Shown: piece after piece, positions 24,562 through 33,629 of the stretch
Numbering within the stretch: position 1 is the stretch's first letter
Layout: each line of letters begins with the position of its first letter
NCBI RefSeq assembly: GCF_002222635.1
Contig: NZ_CP022415.1
Span: forward strand, 1,240,001-1,304,000
Length of the DNA stretch: 64,000 nucleotides
From: Pseudosulfitobacter pseudonitzschiae
Lineage (GTDB): Bacteria > Pseudomonadota > Alphaproteobacteria > Rhodobacterales > Rhodobacteraceae
Reading direction: 5' to 3'
Made by a program: the position numbers and the translations under genes
Notes under the pieces: generated by a model
Told to the model about the DNA's origin: nothing
The model's input: only the letters and a program-made list of their open reading frames with translations
Database searches by the model: none

Positions 24562-24781
24562 AATACTGACTTTCAAAAATATGTATGGCCGGATCTTGAT
24601 CTGCGATGCGTGTCGCAAAGCGGCGCATCGCATCCCTGATTGCAGAGCGGAAAATTGCTCGTGCCGGCATGAGAATCAGGATGCTTTAACAATGTCGTAC
24701 CGTCACGGTGGCCTATTCACGTTTTGGCGCACAGTCAGGGAAACCCTACTTTTACGCCCGCTGACGGGCCATTGATGCAAC

Positions 24782-24795
24782 TTGATCTGGATCAA
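24782..24795 (+). promoter_or_regulatory. FNR/FnrL box upstream of hemA
   Basis: TTGAT-CTGG-ATCAA matches the FNR consensus perfectly. It lies 131 bases before the hemA start. FnrL control of hemA is established in Rhodobacter sphaeroides, so low-oxygen induction is expected. Confidence 0.75.
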
Positions 24796-24825
24796 TGCTG
24801 CGACATCGTGCGCAGGGCATATGAG

Positions 24826-24852
24826 TTGAAACCGGGGGCGGTAATCTATAAT
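24826..24852 (+). promoter_or_regulatory. Probable hemA promoter
   Basis: TTGAAA (24826-24831) and TATAAT (24847-24852) with a 15-base spacer lie downstream of the FNR box. The predicted start near 24859 leaves a leader of about 65 bases. Confidence 0.5.
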
Positions 24853-24925
24853 CGTTCCAAATACCCGACTTATGGGGCATGATCACCTAGTGTATCGCCG
24901 TCCCGACGACCAGGAGTTTCCTTTC

Positions 24926-26161
24926 GTGGATCACACCAAGGACTATGGCGCGCAGCTGGATGCTGCTTTGAACCGCCTGCATGAAGAAGGCCGCTATCGC
25001 ACCTTCATCGATATCGAACGCCGCAACGGCCAGTTCCCGCATGCTGTGCGCACGCGCCCCGACGGGTCCGAACAGGACATTACCGTATGGTGTGGCAACG
25101 ATTATCTGGGTATGGGCCAGCACCCCGCTGTTCTGACTGCGATGCACGAGGCGATCGAGGCCACTGGCGCGGGGTCGGGCGGGACACGCAATATTTCCGG
25201 CACCACTGTCTATCACAAGCGGCTCGAGGTCGAACTGGCCGATCTGCATGGTAAGGAACAGGCGCTGGTGTTCACATCCGCCTATATTGCCAATGACGCC
25301 ACGCTAAGCACATTGCCAAAGCTGTTTCCGGGTCTGATCATCTATTCCGACGCGCTGAACCACGCCAGCATGATCGAAGGCGTGCGTCGCAATGGCGGGG
25401 CCAAGCGTATCTTCCGTCACAACGATGTCGCGCACCTGCGCGAACTGCTCGAGGCCGACGATCCGGCTGCGCCCAAGCTGATCGCATTTGAATCGATCTA
25501 TTCGATGGATGGCGATTTTGGTCCGATCGAAGCGATCTGCGATCTGGCGGACGAATTCGGGGCGCTGACCTATATCGACGAAGTACACGCGGTGGGCATG
25601 TACGGCCCACGCGGTGCCGGTGTGGCCGAGCGTGACGGGCTGATGGACCGTCTGGACATCATCAACGGCACACTGGCCAAAGCCTATGGCGTGATGGGCG
25701 GCTATATCGCCGCCAGTGCGCGTATGTGCGACGCGATCCGCTCTTATGCGCCGGGGTTCATCTTTACCACGTCGCTGCCGCCTGCGGTCGCGGCAGGGGC
25801 GGCGGCATCGGTCGCCTTTCTGAAAACCGCGCCCGAACTGCGCGAGGCGCACCAGTTGCAGGCGCGTATTCTCAAGATGCGCCTTAAGGGGCTGGGCCTG
25901 CCGATCATTGATCATGGCAGCCATATCGTGCCGGTGATGGTGGGTAATCCTGTACACACCAAACTGCTCAGTGACATGCTGCTGGAAGATCACGGTATCT
26001 ATGTCCAGCCGATCAATTATCCCACCGTGCCCCGTGGAACCGAGCGTTTGCGCTTTACACCGTCGCCGGTGCATGGTCCGCGTGAACTGGATGCACTGGT
26101 CAGGGCAATGGACGGCTTGTGGTCGCATTGTGCGCTGAATCGCGCCGAACTATCAGCCTGA
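24926..26161 (+). CDS. hemA: 5-Aminolevulinate synthase
   Basis: This enzyme condenses glycine and succinyl-CoA to 5-aminolevulinate, the first step of haem, B12 and bacteriochlorophyll synthesis by the C4 route. The 411-residue protein follows Rhodobacter HemA closely: TEGRY-like [55 protein letters not shown], and the PLP lysine in [14 protein letters not shown]. The start is placed at the GTG at 24926 because AGGAG lies 9 bases upstream and the length then agrees with the family. An ATG at 24872 would add 18 unusual residues. An FNR box and a TATAAT promoter precede it. The B12-dependent mutase operon in this window would draw on this pathway. Confidence 0.97.
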   Translation: MDHTKDYGAQLDAALNRLHEEGRYRTFIDIERRNGQFPHAVRTRPDGSEQDITVWCGNDYLGMGQHPAVLTAMHEAIEATGAGSGGTRNISGTTVYHKRLEVELADLHGKEQALVFTSAYIANDATLSTLPKLFPGLIIYSDALNHASMIEGVRRNGGAKRIFRHNDVAHLRELLEADDPAAPKLIAFESIYSMDGDFGPIEAICDLADEFGALTYIDEVHAVGMYGPRGAGVAERDGLMDRLDIINGTLAKAYGVMGGYIAASARMCDAIRSYAPGFIFTTSLPPAVAAGAAASVAFLKTAPELREAHQLQARILKMRLKGLGLPIIDHGSHIVPVMVGNPVHTKLLSDMLLEDHGIYVQPINYPTVPRGTERLRFTPSPVHGPRELDALVRAMDGLWSHCALNRAELSA

Positions 26162-26277
26162 TATCACGAGTAGGTGAATTTAAGATTGCCATGTGTTAAG
26201 CTGTGTTTAACAACAAACCTGCGTCGAATCGGGTGCGGCGTATTGGTTCCAAGAAACGGTTAACACGGGGCACAGGT

Positions 26278-27498
26278 ATGATCGGGCGTAAAACTCCCAA
26301 GATCATTGAACAAAACGCAGAGCCGAAAGGCTTTGACGATTTTGAATTGCGCCTTGGCGATGTTATGCGCGGCGAACGTGCCACGCTGGGCAAATCGCTG
26401 TTGGACGTGCAGCGCGAACTGCGGATCAAAGCCAGCTATATCGCGGCGATCGAAAACACCGATCCCAGTGCATTTGATACACCCGGTTTTATCGCAGGCT
26501 ATGTGCGCTCCTATGCACGCTATCTGGATATGGACCCCGACCGCGCCTTTTCGGCCTTTTGCACCGAAAGCGGGTTTACCGTGGCACACGGCATGTCTGC
26601 CGAGGCGTCCGTTGTCAAAAAGCCCAGCCGCGAGGATCGCCTGTCGCGCGACCGTGGCAACAAAGATATCTTTTCCGCACCCAACACCCCCTTCGTGCCC
26701 ACGGGCGAGGGGTTTTTCAGCCGAATCGAACCCGGTGCCATCGGTTCTTCGCTGGTTTTGATCGCATTGATCAGCGCCATCGGTTTTGGCGGCTATTCGG
26801 TCTTGCAAGAAGTGCAGCGCGTTCAGGTCTCGCCCGTTGACCAGACGCCTGTTGTTTTGTCGGATCTTGATCCGTTGCAGGGTGCCGTTGTGCAACAGCC
26901 CAGCTTTGACGGTGCGGAGGAAAATTCACCTTCGACGCTGGACACCCCGCGCATCGACGCGTTGGACCGTCTGTATCGCCCGCAGGCGCTGGATGTGCCG
27001 GTGCTGGTGGCCCGCGATGCACCGATTGCCACGATCGACCCGCGTTCGGTCGGCAACTTTGCCCAGACACCGGGGCTGGAAGCGCCCGTTGTCGTAGGGG
27101 CCGAGCCGCTGAAGGCCGAGGTGCCTGCCGTACCGCAAGTGGTTGAAAACGAAGCACCCGTGTTGCAAATGGTTGCCGTGCGCCCCTCTTGGGTGCGTGT
27201 GCGCGGGGCCGATGGCACCGTGATCTATGAAACCGTGATGCAACCCGGTGACACATGGACAGCCCCCGCCACCGAAGAACCGCCGGTGCTGCGCACCGGT
27301 GAAAGCGGTGCGATTTATTTTGCGATGAACGGCAAATTTTACGGGCCCGTTGGTGCCAATGGCGCGGTTACGTCGAACCTGCCGCTGGAAATCGCGGGCT
27401 TGCAGGAAACCTATTTGCCGGTCGATGTGTCCACGGACTCCGGCCTTGTGCGCTATGCCGAGGCCAGTGCGACTGCGGCGACCGTTCTTTCTGACTGA
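26278..27498 (+). CDS. RodZ-like protein: N-terminal HTH_25, one membrane helix, C-terminal DUF4115
   Basis: A 406-residue membrane protein. Residues 20-90 form a Cro-type helix-turn-helix of the HTH_25 kind (GDVMRGERATLGKSLLDVQR, then IKASYIAAIEN). A single transmembrane helix is at about 160-180 (SSLVLIALISAIGFGGYSVL). A proline- and valine-rich linker leads to the DUF4115 domain (VVAVRPSWVRVRGADGTVIYE...). This is the architecture of RodZ, which links MreB to the cell wall. Rhodobacterales homologues are usually annotated only as helix-turn-helix proteins. The ATG at 26278 is preferred over a GTG at 26203. ispG follows after 111 bases, the common gene order. Confidence 0.82.
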   Translation: MIGRKTPKIIEQNAEPKGFDDFELRLGDVMRGERATLGKSLLDVQRELRIKASYIAAIENTDPSAFDTPGFIAGYVRSYARYLDMDPDRAFSAFCTESGFTVAHGMSAEASVVKKPSREDRLSRDRGNKDIFSAPNTPFVPTGEGFFSRIEPGAIGSSLVLIALISAIGFGGYSVLQEVQRVQVSPVDQTPVVLSDLDPLQGAVVQQPSFDGAEENSPSTLDTPRIDALDRLYRPQALDVPVLVARDAPIATIDPRSVGNFAQTPGLEAPVVVGAEPLKAEVPAVPQVVENEAPVLQMVAVRPSWVRVRGADGTVIYETVMQPGDTWTAPATEEPPVLRTGESGAIYFAMNGKFYGPVGANGAVTSNLPLEIAGLQETYLPVDVSTDSGLVRYAEASATAATVLSD

Positions 27499-27609
27499 CC
27501 CTTTCGGACAAATAATCACAGTCGCGGGTGTGGCCTGCGGCTGATGGTTGCGCAGAGCGTGCGCAGCGCTTAGGTCTGTCGCTGAACCGATAGCCGAAAG
27601 AGGCGCGAC

Positions 27610-28734
27610 ATGTCGCTGAATCACATCCGTCCATGGCGCAATATCTACCGCCGTGAAAGCCGCCAGATCATGGTAGGCAATGTGCCCGTGGGCGGCGGTG
27701 CACCGATCACCGTGCAGACCATGACCAACACGCTGACCACCGACGTGGCTGGCACGCTGGCCCAGATCGAAGCCTCGACCGAGGCGGGGGCGGACATCGT
27801 GCGCGTTTCCGTCCCCGACGAAGACAGCGCCCGCGCGATGAAAGAGATCTGCGCCAATTCGCCGGTGCCGATCGTCGCGGACATCCATTTCCACTATAAA
27901 CGCGGCATCGAGGCCGCCGAGGCGGGCGCCGCCTGTCTGCGTATCAATCCGGGCAACATCGGGTCCGAAGCGCGGGTCAAGGAAGTAATCCGTGCCGCGC
28001 GCGACAACAATTGTTCGATCCGCATTGGCGTAAACGCGGGCAGTCTGGAAAAGCACCTGCTGGACAAATATGCCGAACCGACCCCCGACGCGATGGTGGA
28101 ATCCGGCCTTGATCACATCAAGATCCTGCAAGACAACGACTTTCACGAGTTCAAAATCAGCTGCAAAGCGTCCGACGTCTTTATGGCTGCTGCCGCCTAT
28201 CAGAAGCTGGCCGAGGCCACCGATGCACCCATCCACCTTGGTATCACCGAGGCGGGCGGGTTGACGTCGGGCACGATCAAATCGGCCATCGGTCTGGGCA
28301 ATCTGCTGTGGATGGGCATCGGTGACACGATCCGCGTCAGCCTGTCCGCCGATCCGGTGGAAGAGGTGAAAGTCGGCTATGAAATCCTGAAATCGCTGGG
28401 CCTGCGCCACCGTGGCGTGAACATCATCAGTTGCCCCAGCTGCGCGCGTCAGGGCTTTGACGTGATCAAAACCGTCGAAATTCTGGAAGACCGTCTGGCC
28501 CACATCAAAACCCCGATGAGCCTCAGCATCATCGGCTGCGTGGTCAACGGCCCCGGCGAGGCGCTGATGACCGACGTTGGTTTTACCGGCGGCGGCAACG
28601 GGGCAGGGATGGTCTATCTGGCGGGCAAACAAAGCCACAAACAGTCCAACGCCGAGATGATCGAACACATCGTCGAGCAGGTCGAGAAAAAGGCCGAAGA
28701 ACTGGCCGCCGCCGAGGCGCAGGCCGCCGAATAA
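27610..28734 (+). CDS. ispG: 4-Hydroxy-3-methylbut-2-en-1-yl diphosphate synthase (flavodoxin)
   Basis: IspG (GcpE) reduces methylerythritol cyclodiphosphate in the next-to-last step of the non-mevalonate isoprenoid pathway, using a 4Fe-4S cluster. The 374-residue protein carries the cluster cysteines in [12 protein letters not shown] and [11 protein letters not shown], and the N-terminal TIM barrel begins with [15 protein letters not shown]. Length and motifs are standard. It follows the RodZ-like gene, as in many alphaproteobacteria. Its C-terminus is Ala/Glu-rich ([15 protein letters not shown]), a harmless extension. Confidence 0.97.
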   Translation: MSLNHIRPWRNIYRRESRQIMVGNVPVGGGAPITVQTMTNTLTTDVAGTLAQIEASTEAGADIVRVSVPDEDSARAMKEICANSPVPIVADIHFHYKRGIEAAEAGAACLRINPGNIGSEARVKEVIRAARDNNCSIRIGVNAGSLEKHLLDKYAEPTPDAMVESGLDHIKILQDNDFHEFKISCKASDVFMAAAAYQKLAEATDAPIHLGITEAGGLTSGTIKSAIGLGNLLWMGIGDTIRVSLSADPVEEVKVGYEILKSLGLRHRGVNIISCPSCARQGFDVIKTVEILEDRLAHIKTPMSLSIIGCVVNGPGEALMTDVGFTGGGNGAGMVYLAGKQSHKQSNAEMIEHIVEQVEKKAEELAAAEAQAAE

Positions 28735-28855
28735 CCGCGCCTTGGCGTCACGACGCCTGCCGCTGGCGTTCCAGTGGTTTTGGCAGCGGATCGGCTGTCG
28801 CCCACGACGTCAGGATAAACAATGCGGTGGCCGAAGTCGGAATAAATCGCCGCAT

Positions 28856-28891
28856 AAAAATACCCCCAACGCGTAAACGGCGTTGAGGGTA
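28856..28891 (-). terminator. Rho-independent terminator of the DsbA-like gene
   Basis: Stem TACCCYCAACGC/GCGTTGRGGGTA at 28861-28891, one mismatch, with a 7-base loop. On this strand it is followed by five T (28856-28860). It lies 33 bases after the DsbA-like stop. Confidence 0.8.
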
Positions 28892-28923
28892 GAAATCGTT
28901 GTTCGAGCGATCAAGTTTGCGGT

Positions 28924-29673
28924 TTATCCGCGTTTTTCGTCAACCAGTTGCATCATCTGGTCATAGGGCAAATAGCCGCGCAGCATTTCGTCGTGCATGA
29001 CGAAAGTGGGCGTGCCGGTGATTTGCAAACGCTGTGCCAGTTCGCGTGTAGCTGCGATGCGGTTGGTCACCTCGTCGGCGTCCATGCCCTTGGCGATGGC
29101 ATCGGCATCATAGCCCAGCGTATTGGCCAGACGGCTCATCACCGGCACACTCAAATCGCCGTTCATGGTCATCAGGGCGTCGGTCACCGCGTGATAGGCG
29201 TCGGGGCCTTCGACCATCAGCGTCGAGATGGCAAAGCGTGAGGCCAGCAGGGATTGTTCACCCAAGATCGGGAATTCCTTGACAATCAGGCGGATGTTTC
29301 CGTCTGTTTCCAGCAGCTTGGCCACTTCGCCGTGGGCGCGTTTGCAATAGCCGCATTTGTAATCGAGAAATTCGACCAGTGTGATGTCGCCGTCGGGGTT
29401 GCCGCCGACAAATGAAAATCCGTCGTCAAAGATCGCGTCGGCATTGTCCGACACCATCGTCTGATCCGCCTGAACCTGCGCCATCGCTTGCTGTTGTTCC
29501 AGCACGTTGACCGCGTCAATGATCACTTGCGGGTTTTCCATCAAATAGGCCCGCACCTCTGCGCCAAAGGCGCTGCGTTCGCCGTCGGTCATGGCCGAGA
29601 CGTCGAAGGCAGCCGCTGGCATGGCAAGCGTGACAGAGGCCGCAGCAGCGGCAAGAAAGCGGTTTAGCGTCAT
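28924..29673 (-). CDS. DsbA-family periplasmic thiol-disulfide oxidoreductase
   Basis: A 249-residue exported thioredoxin-fold protein. The signal peptide MTLNRFLAAAAASVTLAMPA is cleaved after AAA. A leading helical region of about 65 residues resembles the N-terminal extension of ScsC/BcfH-like DsbA relatives that oligomerise. The active site CGYC stands in FLDYKCGYCKRAHGE, and the cis-proline loop is in QITGTPTFVMHDE. It should oxidise or isomerise disulfides in secreted proteins. It starts 4 bases after the M48 protease gene on the same strand and shares its transcript, which is ended by the hairpin at 28856-28891. Confidence 0.92.
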   Translation of the reverse strand: MTLNRFLAAAAASVTLAMPAAAFDVSAMTDGERSAFGAEVRAYLMENPQVIIDAVNVLEQQQAMAQVQADQTMVSDNADAIFDDGFSFVGGNPDGDITLVEFLDYKCGYCKRAHGEVAKLLETDGNIRLIVKEFPILGEQSLLASRFAISTLMVEGPDAYHAVTDALMTMNGDLSVPVMSRLANTLGYDADAIAKGMDADEVTNRIAATRELAQRLQITGTPTFVMHDEMLRGYLPYDQMMQLVDEKRG

Positions 29674-29676
29674 GGA

Positions 29677-30993
29677 TTATCTCCGTTTTTTGCGTTTTTC
29701 AGCGCGTTCACTGGCAATCAGCACATCCTGTGCCCGTTGCCAAGGGCCAGATCCGGTGTCCAGCAGCGCGCTGGCACGTTTGGCGTGAATTCCTGCATCT
29801 TCCATCCGGCCCGAAAGCGCGTATCGTTCGGCGGTGACCAATGCGGCCATCCCGGTCTGGCCGGATTTGGCATAGGCCACAGACAGGTCGCGCAGCATAA
29901 TGCCGTCGCGAAAATCAATGCTGCGTGCCTGTTCCAGTGTCGTGCGTGCAGATGTGATATTGCCCGTGGCCAGCAACGCGCGGCCATAACCTGCCAGCAC
30001 CAGTGCGTCGCGCGGGGCCAGTTTCACGGCGCGCCCATAGGCAGACACAGCCGCCTGAAACTGACGGGTGTCCATCAGGATGTCGCCTTTGGCGGTATGA
30101 AAAAAGGGGTCGGTAGGGCGCACGGCGATGGCATTGTCGATGGCGCGCAGGGCCTGTTTGGTGCGCGACTGGCGCGCTTCCGCCACCGCCTCGCGCAGAT
30201 ATCCCACGTCTTTATAGCCGCTTTCGCCGGTGCGGCGCAGCGTCCATTTGGGTGCGCGGGTGTGGGCGCTGATCTTGCCTTTGACGCGAGCGAACCAATA
30301 GGCTGCGGTCGGGTTGGGTCCAACATCGGTGCCATAGGCCGCCACATAGGCCTCCATCGCGCGCAACCGGTCGCGCGACAGCGGGTGCGAGCGCACGTAT
30401 GGATCCTGACGCCGCTCGGCCAGCACGTCCTGCCCGTGAAACAATTGCATGATTTCCAGAAATCCGCGCGGGTCGGCCCCTGCGGCACGCATAAACCGCA
30501 CGCCGGACTGGTCTGCCGATGCTTCTTCTGCGCGGGTGTGTTTCAAAAATGCGCGTTGCGTCGAGGATTGCGCACCGATGGCCAGACCCACCGCCCCTTC
30601 ACCGCCCCCAGCCGCTGCCGCGACCGCCGCCAGTGCAAGGCCAAGCCCCGTGATGGTGCGGGCATTGCCGTAGTTGACCATACGGCGGGTGATATGGCCG
30701 TTGGCGATATGCGCGGCCTCATGCGCCAGAACTGCTTGCAACATTTCGGCAGAGGTGGCGCGGTTGATCAGGCCGTGGTTGACAAAAATCACATCATTGC
30801 TGACCACAAAGGCGTTCAGCCCACCGTCATTGACCACCAGAATCTTGATCCGCGCCGGGCTAAGGCCCGCAGCCCGCAGGATGGGCGCGGCCAGTTGCGT
30901 CAGCCCGTATTCCACATCCGCATCGCGCAACAATTCGATCGCACGGGCAGGCTGCGCCAGCAACATGACCAGCGTCAGGACAATTGCCCCCAT
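29677..30993 (-). CDS. M48-family periplasmic metalloprotease with TPR repeats (BepA/YfgC-like)
   Basis: BepA-type proteases check outer-membrane protein assembly in the periplasm. From the ATG at 30993 the protein has 438 residues with signal peptide MGAIVLTLVMLLAQPARA. Longer in-frame starts exist (31038, 31074) but none shows a clear ribosome-binding site. The zinc motif HEAAHIANGH is near residue 108, followed by the third ligand region EEASADQSGVRFM. The C-terminal half contains TPR-like helices (DPFFHTAKGDILMDTRQFQA and after). It is co-transcribed with the DsbA-like gene and divergent from an aminotransferase. Its family is secure. Confidence 0.9.
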   Translation of the reverse strand: MGAIVLTLVMLLAQPARAIELLRDADVEYGLTQLAAPILRAAGLSPARIKILVVNDGGLNAFVVSNDVIFVNHGLINRATSAEMLQAVLAHEAAHIANGHITRRMVNYGNARTITGLGLALAAVAAAAGGGEGAVGLAIGAQSSTQRAFLKHTRAEEASADQSGVRFMRAAGADPRGFLEIMQLFHGQDVLAERRQDPYVRSHPLSRDRLRAMEAYVAAYGTDVGPNPTAAYWFARVKGKISAHTRAPKWTLRRTGESGYKDVGYLREAVAEARQSRTKQALRAIDNAIAVRPTDPFFHTAKGDILMDTRQFQAAVSAYGRAVKLAPRDALVLAGYGRALLATGNITSARTTLEQARSIDFRDGIMLRDLSVAYAKSGQTGMAALVTAERYALSGRMEDAGIHAKRASALLDTGSGPWQRAQDVLIASERAEKRKKRR

Positions 30994-31061
30994 TGACGAC
31001 AGGGGCAAAGCCCTATGAAAAGCGTGCGAACCCACCATGTGCGCAGCATAGGAGACAAGTG

Positions 31062-32204
31062 ATGAAAACCTCAAGACGCAGCGCCGTTGATCCCTTTATC
31101 GTGATGGATGTGATGGAGGCCGCCCGCGCCGCCGAGGATGCAGGCCGTCACATCATCCACATGGAGGTCGGTCAGCCCGGCACAGGTGCGCCGCGCGCTG
31201 CCACTGATGCGCTGGCGCGGGCGATGAACGACGGCCCGCTGGGCTATACCGTGGCGCTGGGGCTGCCTGCGCTGCGCGCGCGCATCGCGCGGATGTATGG
31301 CGAGTGGTATAACGTTGATCTTGATCCGTCCCGTGTGGTGGTAACATCGGGATCGTCAGGGGGCTTTATCCTTGCGTTCACGGCGCTGTTCGACACTGGC
31401 GACCGCGTGGCGATTGGCGCGCCGGGTTATCCCAGCTACCGCCAGATTTTGCGCGCGCTGGATTTGCAGGCGGTCGATCTGCCCACTGCACCCGAGAACC
31501 GCTACCAGCCGGTGCCAGCGGATTTTGCGGATATGGACATTGCGGGGCTGATGGTGGCCTCGCCCGCCAATCCCACGGGGACGATGCTGGATCATGCGGC
31601 GATGGGTGCGCTGATCGACGCGACCCACGCCAAGGGCGCGTCGTTCATCAGCGACGAGATTTACCACGGCATCGAATACGAGGCCAAGGCGGTCACAGCA
31701 CTTGAACTGACCAACGAGGCTTATGTCATCAATTCGTTTTCCAAGTATTTCTCGATGACGGGATGGCGCGTGGGCTGGATGGTGGTGCCCGAGGATCATG
31801 TGCGCGTGGTCGAACGGCTGGCGCAGAATATGTTCATCTGCGCACCCCATGCGGCGCAGGTTGCCGCACTGGCGGCGATGGATTGCGATGATGAGTTGCA
31901 GGTGAATATGGACGTCTACCGCGCCAACCGCGTGCTGATGCTTGATGGGCTGCCCAAGGCGGGGTTCACCAAGATTGCACCGCCTGACGGGGCGTTTTAC
32001 GTCTATGCAGATGTGTCCGATCTGACCGACGACAGCCGTGCCTTTGCTGCCGAAATTCTGGAACGCGCTGGCGTCGCCGTAACACCAGGGCTGGATTTTG
32101 ACCCGCTGCGTGGCCGCCACACTTTGCGCTTTTCCTATGCCCGCAGCACCGAGGACATTGCCGAAGGGCTGACGCGGCTCAAGGCGTTCATGGACGCGCG
32201 GTAA
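31062..32204 (+). CDS. Class I/II pyridoxal-phosphate aminotransferase
   Basis: A 380-residue fold-type I aminotransferase. HMEVGQPGTGAPRAA is the N-terminal substrate segment, PGYPSYRQ and SPANPTGT hold cofactor contacts, ISDEIYHGI carries the Asp-x-x-Tyr pair, and the PLP lysine is in NSFSKYFSMTGWRVGW. FSYARSTEDI near the end has the carboxylate-binding Arg. AGGAG lies 6 bases before the ATG at 31062, so a longer frame from 30984 is rejected. It resembles AspC-like enzymes of uncertain amino-acid specificity. amiC follows after 96 bases on the same strand. Confidence 0.9.
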   Translation: MKTSRRSAVDPFIVMDVMEAARAAEDAGRHIIHMEVGQPGTGAPRAATDALARAMNDGPLGYTVALGLPALRARIARMYGEWYNVDLDPSRVVVTSGSSGGFILAFTALFDTGDRVAIGAPGYPSYRQILRALDLQAVDLPTAPENRYQPVPADFADMDIAGLMVASPANPTGTMLDHAAMGALIDATHAKGASFISDEIYHGIEYEAKAVTALELTNEAYVINSFSKYFSMTGWRVGWMVVPEDHVRVVERLAQNMFICAPHAAQVAALAAMDCDDELQVNMDVYRANRVLMLDGLPKAGFTKIAPPDGAFYVYADVSDLTDDSRAFAAEILERAGVAVTPGLDFDPLRGRHTLRFSYARSTEDIAEGLTRLKAFMDAR

Positions 32205-32300
32205 ACTATGGCCCCTGCGCGGTGGCTGCGATATTGTCTTTGCAAGACCAGAAGCACCACGGAAAACATTCCGGAAAAGACCAAGGGCGGAACGGGCAGT

Positions 32301-33518
32301 ATGCGGTATGTGATCATGGTGATATGTGCGCTGGTTCTGTCCGGTGTGTCGGGCGCGGGGGCACAAGAACTGACAGCGCTGGCGCGGGTTGACCCCCAGC
32401 GCAGCCACATTTCCGATGGCTGGTTCGGCAACACCACATTAAACATCGCTCTCAGTCAGGGCGTGCCGTTTCGGGTGTTTCATCTCGACAATCCCAAGCG
32501 TCTGGTCATCGACTTCCGCGAGGCCGACTGGTCCGGTGTCGACGCCAAAACCCTGTTGCCCGAAGCGGGCAAGATCACTGCGGTGCGCTTTGGTCCGTTC
32601 CGTCCCGGCTGGTCGCGGCTGGTGATGGATATGGCCGAGCCGTTGTTGCCGTCGGAAATCGAAATGAAAGTGGACGAAAGCACAGGTATCGCCACCTTGA
32701 GCGTTGCCCTGAAGGGTGTCGCCCCCGAAGCCTTTGGTGCCGGAGCAGGCTCACCCAAGGATGTTGCTTGGGCCACACAGGCCGCGCAACCTCCCGTCTT
32801 ACCCAAGTTCGACAACAGCTTTGTCGTGGTGATTGATCCCGGTCATGGCGGCGTTGATCCCGGCGCGGTGCGCGACGGGATCGAGGAAAAGGATATCATG
32901 CTGAAAATGGCGCAAGCGCTGGCCGAGGCGCTGCGCCGCAGCGGGCAGGCGGATGTCGTTCTGACGCGCACCATAGATCAGTTCGTGTCGCTGCCGGGAC
33001 GGGTGGATGTGGCCCATGCGGCGGATGCCGATCTGTTCATCTCGCTGCACGCCGATATTCTCAGCGAGGGCGGTGCCAGTGGTGCCACTGTCTATACGCT
33101 GGCCGATGACGCCAGCGACGAGGCCGCCGCGCAACTGGCCGCCCAGCACAACCGCGCGGACATTCTGGCCGGTGCCGATCTGAACGGGGCCGACGACGAA
33201 GTGGCTGGTGTGCTGCTGGATCTGGCCCGTCAGGAAACAGCCCCGCGTTCCGATCAGGCCGCCGCTACGATCATCGGCGCGATGCAAGCTGCCGGTGGGC
33301 CGATGAACGCACACCCCTCACGGCAGGCAGGCTTTTCCGTGCTGACCAGCGCCGATGTGCCGTCGATTTTGATCGAGGTCGGATTTCTCAGTTCGAAACG
33401 TGACTTGGCCAATCTGCGCGATCCGGTCTGGCGCGCGGTTATGGCATCGGCGATTGCGGATGGTATACTGGCCTGGCGCACTGCCGATCTGGCTCAGCGT
33501 CCCTTGGTGCGCCAATAG
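32301..33518 (+). CDS. N-acetylmuramoyl-L-alanine amidase (AmiC-like)
   Basis: A 405-residue periplasmic cell-wall amidase that helps split daughter cells. The start at 32301 gives a signal peptide, MRYVIMVICALVLSGVSGAG, cleaved near AQE. An AMIN domain (about 40-150) targets the septum. The Amidase_3 domain begins VVVIDPGHGGVDPGAV with the first zinc His, continues with the acidic zinc ligand in GIEEKD and the second His in ISLHAD, and has the catalytic Glu in SILIEVGFLSS. It is followed by PBP1A on the same strand, a common pairing of wall enzymes. Confidence 0.93.
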   Translation: MRYVIMVICALVLSGVSGAGAQELTALARVDPQRSHISDGWFGNTTLNIALSQGVPFRVFHLDNPKRLVIDFREADWSGVDAKTLLPEAGKITAVRFGPFRPGWSRLVMDMAEPLLPSEIEMKVDESTGIATLSVALKGVAPEAFGAGAGSPKDVAWATQAAQPPVLPKFDNSFVVVIDPGHGGVDPGAVRDGIEEKDIMLKMAQALAEALRRSGQADVVLTRTIDQFVSLPGRVDVAHAADADLFISLHADILSEGGASGATVYTLADDASDEAAAQLAAQHNRADILAGADLNGADDEVAGVLLDLARQETAPRSDQAAATIIGAMQAAGGPMNAHPSRQAGFSVLTSADVPSILIEVGFLSSKRDLANLRDPVWRAVMASAIADGILAWRTADLAQRPLVRQ

Positions 33519-33629
33519 GCAGGGCAGCGTAAGCGTAAATATGCCATTATGACACCCAGACGTGTTTTGACCCGCTGCTGGGCGTGCCCTATAACAGCGC
33601 CCTGAGCAGATTTCATAAAGGACGCCCGC

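Noticed and set aside
26926-28668. 580-codon leftward frame opposite the RodZ-like and ispG genes
   Set aside because: Antisense shadow of two certain genes in high-GC DNA.
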